Shown: in pieces, positions 20,468-30,382 of the stretch
Position numbering within the stretch: the stretch's first letter is position 1
How the letters are laid out: each line of letters begins with the position of its first letter
Assembly: GCA_959601045.1 (NCBI GenBank)
Contig: CAUGNZ010000006.1
Coordinates: 1-64,000 of the forward strand
Length of the DNA: 64,000 bases
From: an uncultured Collinsella sp.
GTDB lineage: Bacteria > Actinomycetota > Coriobacteriia > Coriobacteriales > Coriobacteriaceae
Direction: 5' to 3'
Notes under the pieces: generated by a model
Database searches by the model: none
The model's input: only the letters and a program-made list of their open reading frames with translations
Told to the model about the DNA's origin: nothing
Made by a program: the position numbers and the translations under genes

Positions 20468-23400
20468 ATGCGCAGGAATTCCATTTTTACGAAACGGTGG
20501 GTGAAGGGAAGCGCGGTCCTCGTTGCCACTGCAGCGACGCTCGTGTTTGCCAATCCCCAGCAGGCGATTGCCACGCCACTCAAGGGCGTCGACTCGGCGA
20601 CCGTGTCCCAGTCTGCCTCGAATGTCGTCGACATCGATTTCGCTGACGGCATCAAGGGCCGTATTACGTTCCTCGAGGACGGTATTTTCCGTTATAACGT
20701 TGACCCCAAGGGTGAGTTTTCCGAGTACGCCACGCCGCGCAGTAAGTCCCACACGGCTAAGATCCAGGCTCAGCCCGATACCTCGGACACCTACAGCAAG
20801 CCGAGTGCGACGGTTGCCGACAAGGGCGACACTATCGAGATCACCGGCGGAAAGGCGACCGTGATCCTGGACAAGGCGACTGGCAAGATGAGTATCAAGT
20901 CAGGCGACCGTGTCGTGGTTTCCGAGTCCGCGTCCCTCGACCTTGATAAGAAGGGTACCGTCCAGACGCTCGCCAAGGAGAAGTCCGAGAACTTCTTTGG
21001 CGGCGGCACCCAGAACGGACGCTTCCTGCACACCAACCAGACCATCGCCATCTCCAACACGAACAACTGGACCGATGGCGGCGTTGCCTCGCCCAACCCG
21101 TTTTATTGGACGAGTGACGGCTACGGCGTGCTCCGAAACACGTTTGCAGAGGGTTCCTACGACTTCGGTTCCACGGACTCATCGACGGTCACGACTTTGC
21201 ACAGCGAGAATGAGTTTGATGCCTACTACTTCGTGGCGACCAACGAGGGAGCTTCGAACGTGGCAACTGAGATGCTGCAGGACTACTACAAGGTGACCGG
21301 TAACCCGGTACTGCTGCCCGAGTACGGGTTCTACCTTGGTCATCTTAATGCCTATAACCGTGATGGCTGGTCAACGACCTCGGGTCAAAAGAAGTGGGAG
21401 ACCAAGGGCAGCAAGTCCTCGAGCGAGAAGGGCGACGTTAAGTACGAGTCTGGCATGTCGACGGGCTACAAGCTCGACGGCACACTTGCGGCCGAGACGC
21501 TCAACGGTGAGGGCCCTACGGTTGATACCGAGAACATGAAAGCGACCGATTTCGACCGCCAGTTCTCTGCTCGGCAGGTTATCGATGACTACGAGGACAG
21601 CGACATGCCGCTCGGCTGGTTCCTGCCGAACGACGGCTACGGCGCCGGCTATGGCCAGAACGGTTACTACAAGACCGGCGGCGTCAACTCCGACGGAGCG
21701 AGCTCGGCCGACCGTCTTAACGCTGTGCGTGCCAACGTCGACAACCTTAAGAAGTTCACCGAGTATGCCAACTCAAAGGGTGTGAGCACGGGCTTGTGGA
21801 CCCAGTCCAACCTTGAGCCCGACAGCAACCCTGAGACCCCGTGGCATCTGCTTCGCGACTTCGACGCCGAGGTCAAGACGGGAGGCATCACTACCCTTAA
21901 GACCGACGTTGCCTGGGTTGGATCTGGCTACTCCTTTGGTCTTAATGGCATCAAGACAGCTTATGACACGGTGACGACCGGCGCTAACAAGCGCCCCAAC
22001 ATCATCACGCTCGATGGTTGGGCCGGCACGCAGCGCTTTGGTGGCATTTGGACCGGCGACCAGTATGGCGGTAACTGGGAGTACATTCGCTTCCATATCC
22101 CCACGTATATCGGTCAGAGTCTTTCGGGCAACCCCAACATCGGCTCCGACATGGATGGCATTTTTGGCGGCGACCCCATCATCTCTGCGCGTGACTACCA
22201 GTGGAAGACGTTCACGCCCTCTATGCTCGACATGGACGGTTGGGGCACCTACCGTAAATCGCCCATGACGCACGGCGATCCCTACACAGGCATCTCGCGC
22301 TTCTACCTCAAGCTCAAGGCGCAGCTCATGCCCTATATCTACACGAGCGCGGCCTCGGCGGCCAACATCGACACGGGTAACGGCGATGCCGGCCTGCCCA
22401 TGATCCGCGCCATGCTGCTTTCCGATAACTCCGAGTACGCCGCAAGCACCTCGACGCAGTACCAGTATATGTTCGGTGAGAACTTCCTAGTGGCACCGGT
22501 GTATCAGGATACCCAGGCAGACGAGAACGGCAACGACATTCGCAATGGGATTTACCTCCCCAACTACGGCACCGACGAGAATCCCACCATCTGGATCGAT
22601 TACTTCTCGGGTAAGCAGTATCGCGGCGGCCAGGTTCTCAACAACTACGCGGCTCCGCTTTGGAAGCTGCCGCTGTTTGTGAAGGCCAACGCTATCGTGC
22701 CGATGTACGCCGAGAACAACAACCCCGAGGCCGTGAGCGACACCAACACCAAGGGTACCGACCGCAGCCAGCGTATCGTCGAGTTCTTCGCCACCGAGGG
22801 CGACGGCACCTTTACGCAGTACGAGGACGACGGCTCCTCCATCGAGAACAACACGACTGAGGACGATTCCTACGGTACGATCGACAATATCTCCTACGGT
22901 GAGCATGTGAGCACCGTCTACAGATCCAAGGCCGCAGGCGGCACCGCGACCTTTACCGCCGAAGCCTCGCAGGGTGGCTACAACGGCTACGACTCCAATC
23001 GCACCACGACCTTCGTGGCCAACGTGTCCGCCAAGCCCATGAGCGTCGTCGCCAAGAACGGCGGATCCGCACTCAACGTGGTTGAGGTCGACTCGCAGGA
23101 GACCTTTGACACCGCGACCCCCGAGGCCGGCCAGGCGGTCTACTTCTACAGCGAGACCCCTAACCTCAACCACTACGGCAGCGATGTGGACGGCACCGAG
23201 GCCGAGCGGGGCGAGAGCTTTAACAACACCAAGATCACCACGAACCCCAAGGTCTACGTCAAGTTCGCGAAGACCGATGTTGCTGCGGCGGCGCAGACGC
23301 TCGAGCTGGGCGGTTTCGTGAACGCCGACGCCACGCTCACAGCCGATCGCCTCAACGAGAGCCTCTCCGCACCCACGAACCTTGCTGCCCCCGAGGACGT

Positions 23401-26400
23401 CACGACCCCAACGAGCATCAAGCTCACCTGGGGAAAGGTCGATGGTGCTACCTCCTACGACCTTAAGGTCGACGGCACCGTGTTCGCCGTGGGTGATGCG
23501 GCCGAGTTCACGCACACCGACCTCGCCTACAATAGCAAGCACACCTACCAGATTCGTTCGCGCAACGCCGAGGGCTACTCCGCCTGGAGCGATGTGCTCG
23601 AGGCGAACTCCGCACTCGATCCGTGGCGGAACGTCCCCGACGCCGAGCAAATCACCTGGGAGGGCTCACTTTACGGCAGCCATAAGGCCGAGCTCGCCTT
23701 CGACCATGAGTTCCAGTCGGGCGACGGCGGTTTCCACTCCGGTGGCAACGATCTGGGCAAGGCGCTTACCGTTGACTATGGACGCGCTTACAAGCTCGAT
23801 AAGCTCGAGTACTATCCGCGCGATGACGCCGGCAACGGCACTGTGACCAAGATGCGTGTTGAGACGAGTCTCGATGGCGTCCACTGGACGAGCCAGGAGG
23901 TCGATTGGGCACGTTCCGCTGATTGTAAGACGGTAGCGTTTGACGGCACCGTGGCCGCCCGTTACGTGCGCATGACACCGCTCGCCTCGGTCGGCAATTT
24001 CTTCTCCGCGTCCGAGATTGCCATCTACAAGACCGACGGCACGGATGGCTTCGCCGTGGGCTCCAACCTCAACAAGGCCACGATCTCCGACGGAGACTAC
24101 TCCAACATGAAGAACTATCTGGGCCTCGAGAATCGCGAGCCCGATACCCCGACGTTCGGTTCGCAGATCCGCGACCACTTCGCCGACCTCAACGATAACG
24201 GCGTTTACGACGTCTACGATTACTCGTTCACCATGGCGGGTCTTGACGGCGGCACTAAACAAAAGGGAAAGGTCGCAGGTTCGCTCGCGGTGATTCCGAG
24301 CAAGACCGAGGTCGAGGCCGGTGATGAGATCACCGTTGATGTCTATGCGGCCGACGCCAAGAACGTCAACGCCCTGGGCGCTCTCGTCAACTTCAAGAGC
24401 GACCAGTTCGAGTTTGTGTCCGAGAGCATCGCGCAGGACGGCTCGACTGCCGGCATGGAGAACCTGTCTCGCGAGAAGGTCCAGTTCGCGGACAGAACGC
24501 AGACTATCAATCTCGCCTTTGCCAACCGCGGCGATGGCAAGCTCTACAACGGTACCGGCGCGGTGGCGAGTTTCAAGCTCAAGGCCAAGACCGCCGGCAA
24601 GGTCGAACTGCCCTCGACATCTTGGCTCATCGGTCCGGCATGCGACGCACTTGAGTTTGCGAGCGACGGCACGGTGACGATGCCGGATGTTCCTCAGCCA
24701 ACGGTCGCCGAGTACGGTCAGGACGCCTTCAACATCACGATGACCAACGATGAGCTCACGACCGACGACGGGACCAACGTCGAGAAACTTATCCAGCAGA
24801 AGAGCTATAACGCGCTGTTCGATAATAACGAGGGCGACAACGGCTTTGAGTTCCTATGGAACTGGAGCGGCAACTGGGACAGCGAGGGTAAGCTTCCGAG
24901 TTACGTGAAGCTTCCCACCACGATGACATTCGCATTTAAGACGCCGTCGAAACTCGATAGTGTCGAGGTCGTTAACCGCAACGGTGGCAACGGAACCGTG
25001 CAGAAGATCAAGGCTGTCGTGACGTTCGAGGATGGCTCGACCCAAGAGTTCGCGGGCGGGGAGTACGATTCCTTCCTTGCTCGCTACGCCTTTGACCTCT
25101 CTGCCGAGAACAAGGGCAAGAAGGCGACCAAGGTCGAGGTCACGCCGCTTGAGGCATCGGGTGACCAGATGCTCACACTGCGTGAGGTCAACTTCAACTA
25201 CACGCAGGGTGTCGAGGCCATCGAGGGTGTCGAGCTAGGCAAGAACCAGACCGAGTTCTTTGAAGGCGACATTACGCCCGTCGACGCCAAGGCTACGCCT
25301 GAGAGCGCTGGCTACCCCTATGTGACGGTCGAGAGCTCCGACCCCTCTGTGGTAAGCGTCTCCGCTGTTCAGGCTGGCGATAGCGTGGGCTACTACCTGC
25401 GTGCCAACAAGGCCGGCAAGGCAAAGATCACGGTGGCGTCGGTACTCGACCCCTCCAAGACCGCATCCTATGAGGTCGAGGTCAAGGCTGGTGTCGATAC
25501 CTCTGCGCTCGTAGCAGCGCTTTCCAAGGCCGCGGGCTACAGCGAGTCCGTCTACACCAAGGATTCCTATGCAGCTCTCACCACTGCGGTCGAGGCGGCT
25601 CAGAAGCTCCTCGACAGCGGCCAGGGCAGCTATAGCAAGAAGGATGTCGCAGACGCCACAGCCAAGATCGAGAAGGCAATCGACGGCCTCAAGATGCGCC
25701 CTGTTGATGAGAAGATTCTCATCAACACGCCCGAGAACCGCAAGAACGTCAAGGTGGCCGGCTTCTCGAGTGAGGCCGACTACGAGGGCAGCAACGCCGT
25801 CAACGCTCTCGACGGCGACGAGCGGACGCTTTGGCACAGCGACTGGGCCCATGGGACCGGTATGCCCCAGTATCTGAGTGTCGACCTGGGCCGCGACTAC
25901 GATCTCACCGACGTTACATTCCTGCCGCGCCAGGACGGCGGCACTAACGGCGATATCTTCGAGGCCGAGATACTGGTCTCCGACACTGCCGACGGTTATG
26001 AGAAGGGCACCGCCGCGTCGATGGGTACGTTCGCCTTCGACAACGATGGCCGCGTGCTCACCGACCGTGGCGACTGGAAACAGATGAGCTTTGGCGCCGC
26101 GCGCGGTCGCTACGTGACCGTCAAGGTGATTCACGCCGGCGGGGGCGACGTTGATGCCTACTGCAGCATGGCGGAGCTCAAGTTCTACGGTACGGCCGTC
26201 CCCGATCCGGTGGCGAAGGATGATCTCACTGCCGCGATCGAAAAGGTTGATGCCGAGCTTGCCGCCGGCGACCTCAAGGCCGGCGACTACACCGAGGCCT
26301 CCTGGACGGCGCTCGAGAACGCCCTGGCGAGCGCCCGCGCCATCTTGAGCGACGAGGATGCCACGCAGGACGAGGTCGACCAGGCGCTCAGGGCGCTCGA

Positions 26401-26881
26401 GAGCGCCCGCGACGCGCTCGAGAAGACCCCGGTGGTCCCGGTCGAGAATCCGACTAAGAAGCAGCTCAAGGCCCTGGTCAAGCAGGCGAAGGAGACTGAC
26501 ACCAGGGGCAAGACGGCCGAGTCTGTCAAGGCCCTGACGGATGCCATTACCTACGCCGAGGACGTCTTGGGTGATGAGAATGCTTCCGACACCCAGATCC
26601 AGGCGGCCTATAGCCAGCTCAAGCTGGCCATTGAGAGCCTCAAGGATGCCGATTCCGGCAACCAGGGCGGCTCGGGCAACCAGGGTTCCGGCAATGGCTC
26701 GAACGGCGGCAACCAGGCGGGCAAGCCCGCAGGCGACAAGGCCCAGGGCAGCAAGAAGAACGGTTCGGCGATTCCCAATACCGGAGACCAGACGGCGGCG
26801 ACCGTCGCGACCGTCGGTGGTCTTGGCGCCATCATCGCCGCGATCGGCGCTTTCTTCCATCGTCGCAGCAAGGCTAAGTAG
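20468..26881 (+). CDS. Cell-wall-anchored GH31 glycosidase, multimodular
   Basis: Secreted alpha-glycosidase of 2137 residues. ATG 20468 follows AAAGGAG. Signal peptide about 1-34 (cut near AIA-TP). GH31 catalytic region about 250-700: nucleophile Asp480 in LKTDVAWVG and acid/base Asp531 in IWTGDQYGGNW, with GSDMDGIFGGD (Asp561) conserved. Then a C-terminal GH31 domain, fibronectin III (about 965-1048), galactose-binding module (1051-1189), dockerin-like DLNDNGVYDVYDY (about 1208-1260), cohesin-like domain (1266-1408), second galactose-binding-like module (1410-1579), Ig-like (1581-1675), FIVAR (1677-1744), third galactose-binding module (1755-1913) and two FIVAR repeats (1917-2058). It ends with a Gly/Asn linker, sorting signal IPNTGD (from 2102), hydrophobic helix and basic tail. 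Mucin or starch-like glycans are possible targets. Confidence 0.93.
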   Translation: MRRNSIFTKRWVKGSAVLVATAATLVFANPQQAIATPLKGVDSATVSQSASNVVDIDFADGIKGRITFLEDGIFRYNVDPKGEFSEYATPRSKSHTAKIQAQPDTSDTYSKPSATVADKGDTIEITGGKATVILDKATGKMSIKSGDRVVVSESASLDLDKKGTVQTLAKEKSENFFGGGTQNGRFLHTNQTIAISNTNNWTDGGVASPNPFYWTSDGYGVLRNTFAEGSYDFGSTDSSTVTTLHSENEFDAYYFVATNEGASNVATEMLQDYYKVTGNPVLLPEYGFYLGHLNAYNRDGWSTTSGQKKWETKGSKSSSEKGDVKYESGMSTGYKLDGTLAAETLNGEGPTVDTENMKATDFDRQFSARQVIDDYEDSDMPLGWFLPNDGYGAGYGQNGYYKTGGVNSDGASSADRLNAVRANVDNLKKFTEYANSKGVSTGLWTQSNLEPDSNPETPWHLLRDFDAEVKTGGITTLKTDVAWVGSGYSFGLNGIKTAYDTVTTGANKRPNIITLDGWAGTQRFGGIWTGDQYGGNWEYIRFHIPTYIGQSLSGNPNIGSDMDGIFGGDPIISARDYQWKTFTPSMLDMDGWGTYRKSPMTHGDPYTGISRFYLKLKAQLMPYIYTSAASAANIDTGNGDAGLPMIRAMLLSDNSEYAASTSTQYQYMFGENFLVAPVYQDTQADENGNDIRNGIYLPNYGTDENPTIWIDYFSGKQYRGGQVLNNYAAPLWKLPLFVKANAIVPMYAENNNPEAVSDTNTKGTDRSQRIVEFFATEGDGTFTQYEDDGSSIENNTTEDDSYGTIDNISYGEHVSTVYRSKAAGGTATFTAEASQGGYNGYDSNRTTTFVANVSAKPMSVVAKNGGSALNVVEVDSQETFDTATPEAGQAVYFYSETPNLNHYGSDVDGTEAERGESFNNTKITTNPKVYVKFAKTDVAAAAQTLELGGFVNADATLTADRLNESLSAPTNLAAPEDVTTPTSIKLTWGKVDGATSYDLKVDGTVFAVGDAAEFTHTDLAYNSKHTYQIRSRNAEGYSAWSDVLEANSALDPWRNVPDAEQITWEGSLYGSHKAELAFDHEFQSGDGGFHSGGNDLGKALTVDYGRAYKLDKLEYYPRDDAGNGTVTKMRVETSLDGVHWTSQEVDWARSADCKTVAFDGTVAARYVRMTPLASVGNFFSASEIAIYKTDGTDGFAVGSNLNKATISDGDYSNMKNYLGLENREPDTPTFGSQIRDHFADLNDNGVYDVYDYSFTMAGLDGGTKQKGKVAGSLAVIPSKTEVEAGDEITVDVYAADAKNVNALGALVNFKSDQFEFVSESIAQDGSTAGMENLSREKVQFADRTQTINLAFANRGDGKLYNGTGAVASFKLKAKTAGKVELPSTSWLIGPACDALEFASDGTVTMPDVPQPTVAEYGQDAFNITMTNDELTTDDGTNVEKLIQQKSYNALFDNNEGDNGFEFLWNWSGNWDSEGKLPSYVKLPTTMTFAFKTPSKLDSVEVVNRNGGNGTVQKIKAVVTFEDGSTQEFAGGEYDSFLARYAFDLSAENKGKKATKVEVTPLEASGDQMLTLREVNFNYTQGVEAIEGVELGKNQTEFFEGDITPVDAKATPESAGYPYVTVESSDPSVVSVSAVQAGDSVGYYLRANKAGKAKITVASVLDPSKTASYEVEVKAGVDTSALVAALSKAAGYSESVYTKDSYAALTTAVEAAQKLLDSGQGSYSKKDVADATAKIEKAIDGLKMRPVDEKILINTPENRKNVKVAGFSSEADYEGSNAVNALDGDERTLWHSDWAHGTGMPQYLSVDLGRDYDLTDVTFLPRQDGGTNGDIFEAEILVSDTADGYEKGTAASMGTFAFDNDGRVLTDRGDWKQMSFGAARGRYVTVKVIHAGGGDVDAYCSMAELKFYGTAVPDPVAKDDLTAAIEKVDAELAAGDLKAGDYTEASWTALENALASARAILSDEDATQDEVDQALRALESARDALEKTPVVPVENPTKKQLKALVKQAKETDTRGKTAESVKALTDAITYAEDVLGDENASDTQIQAAYSQLKLAIESLKDADSGNQGGSGNQGSGNGSNGGNQAGKPAGDKAQGSKKNGSAIPNTGDQTAATVATVGGLGAIIAAIGAFFHRRSKAK

Positions 26882-26900
26882 CCCCAGCAACAGCTAAGCA

Positions 26901-26945
26901 AGCGTGCCCGCCGTCCCACCCAAGGACGGTGGGCACGCTTTTTGA
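26901..26945 (+). terminator. Rho-independent terminator after GH31 gene
   Basis: AGCGTGCCCGCCGTCC (26901-26916) pairs with GGACGGTGGGCACGCT (26924-26939), 16 positions with one mismatch, followed by TTTTTG. Confidence 0.9.
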
Positions 26946-27026
26946 ATGTAGGCAGAAAGCTCCGACCCTTCGGCCTTAATCTCGCAAAGCGTTCCGTCTC
27001 CCGCCGAACACATCAGCATCGGCGGC

Positions 27027-27032
27027 TATACT
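27027..27032 (+). promoter_or_regulatory. Possible -10 box of purE
   Basis: TATACT lies 67 bases before the purE start. No convincing -35 was found. A small CGCGG/CCGCG hairpin sits between the box and the RBS. Confidence 0.3.
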
Positions 27033-27098
27033 TGAATTATTTGCAGTTAAGGGTCGCGGATTGGCCGCGTCACCGCTCTCAACAGGAGGTCTTTGTTT

Positions 27099-27563
27099 AT
27101 GGCAGATCAAAAGCCGGTTGTCGGGATCATCATGGGCTCCAAGTCCGATCTGGGTGTTATGGAAGGCTGCACCGCCGAGCTCGAGGCGCTCGGTGTGCCC
27201 TATGAGCTCGTCATTGCGAGCGCACACCGCACACCGGCGAAGGTCCACGAGTGGGCTTCGACTGCTGCCGATCGCGGTATCAAAGTGATTATCGCCGCCG
27301 CCGGCAAGGCCGCTCACCTGGGTGGTGTCGTGGCCGCCTTTACGCCGCTGCCGGTTATCGGCGTACCTATGAAGACGAGTGACCTGGGCGGTATGGATTC
27401 GCTGCTGTCGATGGTGCAGATGCCTTCGGGCGTGCCCGTGGCCTGCGTTGCCATCAACGGTGCCAAGAACGCCGCCATCTATGCCACACAGATTCTGGGT
27501 GCTTGCGACCCCGAGTACCGCAAGGTTATCGAGAAGATGAAGCAGGAGATGGCTGACGCCTAA
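27099..27563 (+). CDS. purE: N5-carboxyaminoimidazole ribonucleotide mutase
   Basis: PurE class I: converts N5-CAIR to CAIR in purine synthesis. The 154-residue protein has VGIIMGSKSDLGVMEG, the VIASAHRTP active-site motif with its histidine, and the AAGKAAHLGGVVAAFT and GVPMKT segments. ATG 27099 lies 10 nt after AGGAGG; a TTG at 27093 is also in frame but too close. purK, needed to make N5-CAIR, is not in the window. It is separated by 35 bases from the sortase gene, possibly co-transcribed by chance of position. Confidence 0.95.
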   Translation: MADQKPVVGIIMGSKSDLGVMEGCTAELEALGVPYELVIASAHRTPAKVHEWASTAADRGIKVIIAAAGKAAHLGGVVAAFTPLPVIGVPMKTSDLGGMDSLLSMVQMPSGVPVACVAINGAKNAAIYATQILGACDPEYRKVIEKMKQEMADA

Positions 27564-27598
27564 GCGTTCCGCCGTTTCACCGCAGTATAAGGAGAGCC

Positions 27599-28603
27599 AT
27601 GTCCGATTATCAGGGAAAACGATTCAAGGCTTCTCAGATTCCCGATCCGTCGAAGCCGGGTGCTGCCCGTGCGGCACAGCAGGGTCGGACATCCTCTCCT
27701 CAGCAGCCGCGCGCGCCGCGTTCCGTAACGCCGACGTCCCATCGCCGCCAGGATACGCCGGCTGCGTATCGCCCTTCATCATATGGCACGGCAAAGAAGC
27801 AGGCTCAGACGACGAGGCAGCTGAGTGACGCGCCGTCCAACTATGCCGAGCAGCCGCGTAAGAAACGCCGATCCATCATTCCCATCTTGCTCATCATCGT
27901 GGGCATCGGCCTGATTGTCGCCGCCGCCGCTATCTTTATTAATGCCCAGATTGGCTATAAGCAGGCGAGCGATTCGTATCAGAAAATCGAGAAGCAATAT
28001 GTAAGCGATAAGGACGCCAGTGGCGTGCCGATTATCGACTTTGATGCGCTTGCTCAGACGAACCCCGAGATTGTGGGTTGGATTTACGTGCCGGGAACCA
28101 ACATCAACTATCCCGTGGTACAGACCAACAACAACTCCAAATACCTCAACACGCTGTTTGACGGTACATCTAACGCGTCCGGTGCCATCTTCTTGGATAG
28201 TGATGACACCGCGCCGGGAATGGTCGACCAGCAGACCACGATTTACGGCCACCATATGAACGACGGATCGATGTTCAATGTGATTTCGGACACCACCGAC
28301 CAGGCGACGTTCGATAGCATCGAGTTTGTGTATTACATCACACGGGATGCTACGTATAAGCTGCGACCACTGGCGACCAAGGTGGTCGAGGACACGTATG
28401 CCAAGGCGCGCACGCCCAATTTTGAGGGCGATGACGGACTGAAGAATTACCTGTCCGAGATGCTCGACGGTGCCTCTGCCGTGGCGAGCGATGCCACCGA
28501 TCGTGCTGCTTCGGCAACCAAGGTTGTAACGCTTGTGACCTGCCGTTCACTGTCGCTGAGCAACACGCGCGCTGTCATGGTGCTCACGCCCGTTGATGAA
28601 TAA
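27599..28603 (+). CDS. srtB: Class B sortase
   Basis: Membrane transpeptidase that anchors surface proteins to the cell wall. The 334-residue protein has an unusually long cytoplasmic N-terminus (about 1-95, Pro/Ser/Gln-rich and basic), one transmembrane helix (about 98-118) and an extracellular sortase domain. The catalytic triad is visible: His218 in TIYGHHMNDGSMF, Cys315 in TLVTC and Arg324 in SNTR. Spacing and the GHHMNDGSMF motif match class B. The two anchored proteins seen here carry IPNTG and LAATG signals; whether this enzyme uses them is unknown. Confidence 0.9.
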   Translation: MSDYQGKRFKASQIPDPSKPGAARAAQQGRTSSPQQPRAPRSVTPTSHRRQDTPAAYRPSSYGTAKKQAQTTRQLSDAPSNYAEQPRKKRRSIIPILLIIVGIGLIVAAAAIFINAQIGYKQASDSYQKIEKQYVSDKDASGVPIIDFDALAQTNPEIVGWIYVPGTNINYPVVQTNNNSKYLNTLFDGTSNASGAIFLDSDDTAPGMVDQQTTIYGHHMNDGSMFNVISDTTDQATFDSIEFVYYITRDATYKLRPLATKVVEDTYAKARTPNFEGDDGLKNYLSEMLDGASAVASDATDRAASATKVVTLVTCRSLSLSNTRAVMVLTPVDE

Positions 28604-28645
28604 ATTGCCCGAGAGTAGCTAATTTGGGACGGTAAGGGAGAAACG

Positions 28646-29062
28646 ATGCTTGAGAGTGGCAAATTGATGCCTTCGATTGATGCTTGGCTGCGCGAGGCCA
28701 AGGCCGATGCTTCGGCGGCAGGCTGCGGGATGTATCTGACGCATAACGGTGTGGTGCGTGCGACGCCCAAGGCCGAGGTGCGCGGAGTCGAGACCGATGG
28801 CGTGGCACCAGGCCACAGGGTGGGCGGCATGGTCTTTGACTACGACGCCGAAAAGGTACGGTCTGCTATCGGGGCCACGCGCGCGATGCCGGGTATCGGC
28901 TATGTGCGCGTGTGGCTGGCAAGCGGCGAGCTTTCCGTAGGTGACGACATCATGCTCGTGCTTATCGGCGGGGACATTCGCCCACACGTGGTCGATGCAC
29001 TGCAGGCGCTCGTTGGCACCATCAAGAACGAATGCGTGAGTGAGGTCGAGCGCGAGGCATAG
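28646..29062 (+). CDS. MoaE-like protein
   Basis: The 138-residue protein resembles the catalytic subunit of molybdopterin synthase in its C-terminal half: GYVRVWLASGELSVGDDIML then an HVVDALQALVGTIKNE helix, comparable to the MoaE stretch that follows the active-site region. The N-terminal half (LTHNGVVRATP) is unlike standard MoaE, and I could not place the catalytic lysines with confidence. It may act in molybdenum cofactor synthesis or be a diverged paralogue. No moaD or other moa genes are nearby. RBS GGGAGAA precedes the ATG. Confidence 0.55.
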   Translation: MLESGKLMPSIDAWLREAKADASAAGCGMYLTHNGVVRATPKAEVRGVETDGVAPGHRVGGMVFDYDAEKVRSAIGATRAMPGIGYVRVWLASGELSVGDDIMLVLIGGDIRPHVVDALQALVGTIKNECVSEVEREA

Positions 29063-29092
29063 AGGATTGCGTCGATAGAAGGATCGTTTATA

Positions 29093-29131
29093 AAAATGCC
29101 CACCGGTACGTGTGATACCGGCGGGCATTTT
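29093..29131. terminator. Bidirectional terminator between convergent genes
   Basis: AAAATGCCCACCGGTA (29093-29108) pairs with TACCGGCGGGCATTTT (29116-29131), 15 of 16 positions, with A/T runs on both sides. It serves the MoaE-like gene and the convergent membrane protein gene. Confidence 0.9.
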
Positions 29132-29152
29132 GCGTTTTGGGCGCGGTGAGCG

Positions 29153-30382
29153 CTATACGCGTGTCGCATCCTTGGGGCTCATGGTCATGCTCTGGAAGCG
29201 GTTTTCCATGTACTCGTTATCGAAGTGCTCTCCGTAGAACTGTGCGACGGGAATGTCCGGCTCCGTGCCGTTAACGCGCTGGTACCAGTAGTCGAGCGAC
29301 TGCAGCGTCATGACGCCGTCGACCAGCATGATAACGGTAAAGATGACGGTGGCCGAGTAGCGGCTCTTCCAGGGGATCTTGTTGATAAGCTTAAGCAGCC
29401 TCGGCAGCAGCAGCTTGATCCAGATGAGGCCGCCCAGGCCCCACAGGCAGGCGAAGCCCGTGCAGGTGCGTCCGCCCGTGAGGACCACGAGCGGATCGGG
29501 CAAACCGAACAGCGTTATGTGCGAGTAGCTCCACGAGACCACGCCAAACGCGGTCTGCATAGACCAGCCCACGAACACCTCAAAGCTGGCGCCGAGCAGG
29601 GCGCTCACCAGGAAAATGATGATGGGGTTCTTTTTGTAGAAGCGGTTAAGCACCATGGTAATGAGCACGGCGCCAAATCCGTAGATGGGACTGAAGGGAC
29701 CAAACAGCATGCCGGCGCGGTTCTGGTAGACGCCCGGGTCGTCGACCGTCATGTGCCAGATGTCCTCGGCGATCAGGCCGAGCACGCAGCAGACAAAGAA
29801 TACCCAGAACAGGTTGAAGTAGTTGAGCTTGATGTAGCCTTCGCCGGTTTCATCGCGCCCGAGCATGCCCTCGGCGGCGGCGTCGCGGTCGAGCATCTCC
29901 TGCAGGCGGCGCTGCAGTTCGCGCTCCTGACGCAGCGTGGGGTCGACGGTTGCCGAAAGTGCGACGAGGATGCCGAGCTGGATCGCGGGACGCAGCAGGA
30001 AGGGCCCGATGCCCTGGAGCATCACGTCGACCAAAAGCTCGACGACGGTGAATGCAATAAGGATGTAGGACAGGCGGGCGGCGTTGCGGCGCTGGTTTTT
30101 GATAAGGTCCAGGCCAAAGATGATTAGGATGACGGCGCTTGCCGCAGAGAGCATGATGCCGGCGACGATAAGGCCGACTGCGACGAGCGTGTTGTCGCCG
30201 AGCTTTTCGGTGGCGTTGCCGTTAACAAGTGCCGTGATGACCTGCCACATAAAGGCAGCGACCGACGGGAGCGTGCCCACGCCGGAAAGGATGCACAGGA
30301 CGGCGTACACCTTAATGATGAGGGGAATCTTCTTGACCTCCGTGGCGCTGGGGACGCTGGGGTCGAGTTCGTTTCGATCCAT
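29153..30382 (-). CDS. CmpB-type putative ABC permease (membrane protein)
   Basis: A 409-residue polytopic membrane protein. The C-terminal half (about 190-370) matches the putative ABC-transporter permease family often labelled CmpB: NLFWVFFVCCVLGLIAEDIW, then AGMLFGPFSPIYGFGAVL and LGASFEVFVGWSMQ. The N-terminal third has additional helices and a charged loop. No ATPase partner is adjacent, so real transport function is doubtful; this family is widely annotated but poorly characterised. RBS GAGAAAGG precedes the start. It converges with the MoaE-like gene and diverges from purF. Confidence 0.75.
   Translation of the reverse strand: MDRNELDPSVPSATEVKKIPLIIKVYAVLCILSGVGTLPSVAAFMWQVITALVNGNATEKLGDNTLVAVGLIVAGIMLSAASAVILIIFGLDLIKNQRRNAARLSYILIAFTVVELLVDVMLQGIGPFLLRPAIQLGILVALSATVDPTLRQERELQRRLQEMLDRDAAAEGMLGRDETGEGYIKLNYFNLFWVFFVCCVLGLIAEDIWHMTVDDPGVYQNRAGMLFGPFSPIYGFGAVLITMVLNRFYKKNPIIIFLVSALLGASFEVFVGWSMQTAFGVVSWSYSHITLFGLPDPLVVLTGGRTCTGFACLWGLGGLIWIKLLLPRLLKLINKIPWKSRYSATVIFTVIMLVDGVMTLQSLDYWYQRVNGTEPDIPVAQFYGEHFDNEYMENRFQSMTMSPKDATRV

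Noticed and set aside
25235..26890. 551-residue minus-strand frame opposite the GH31 C-terminus
   Set aside because: Shadow frame; the plus-strand product has clear modules and a sorting signal in this region.
26946..27092. Purine riboswitch before purE
   Set aside because: No recognisable purine-aptamer junction; only a small CGCGG/CCGCG stem.
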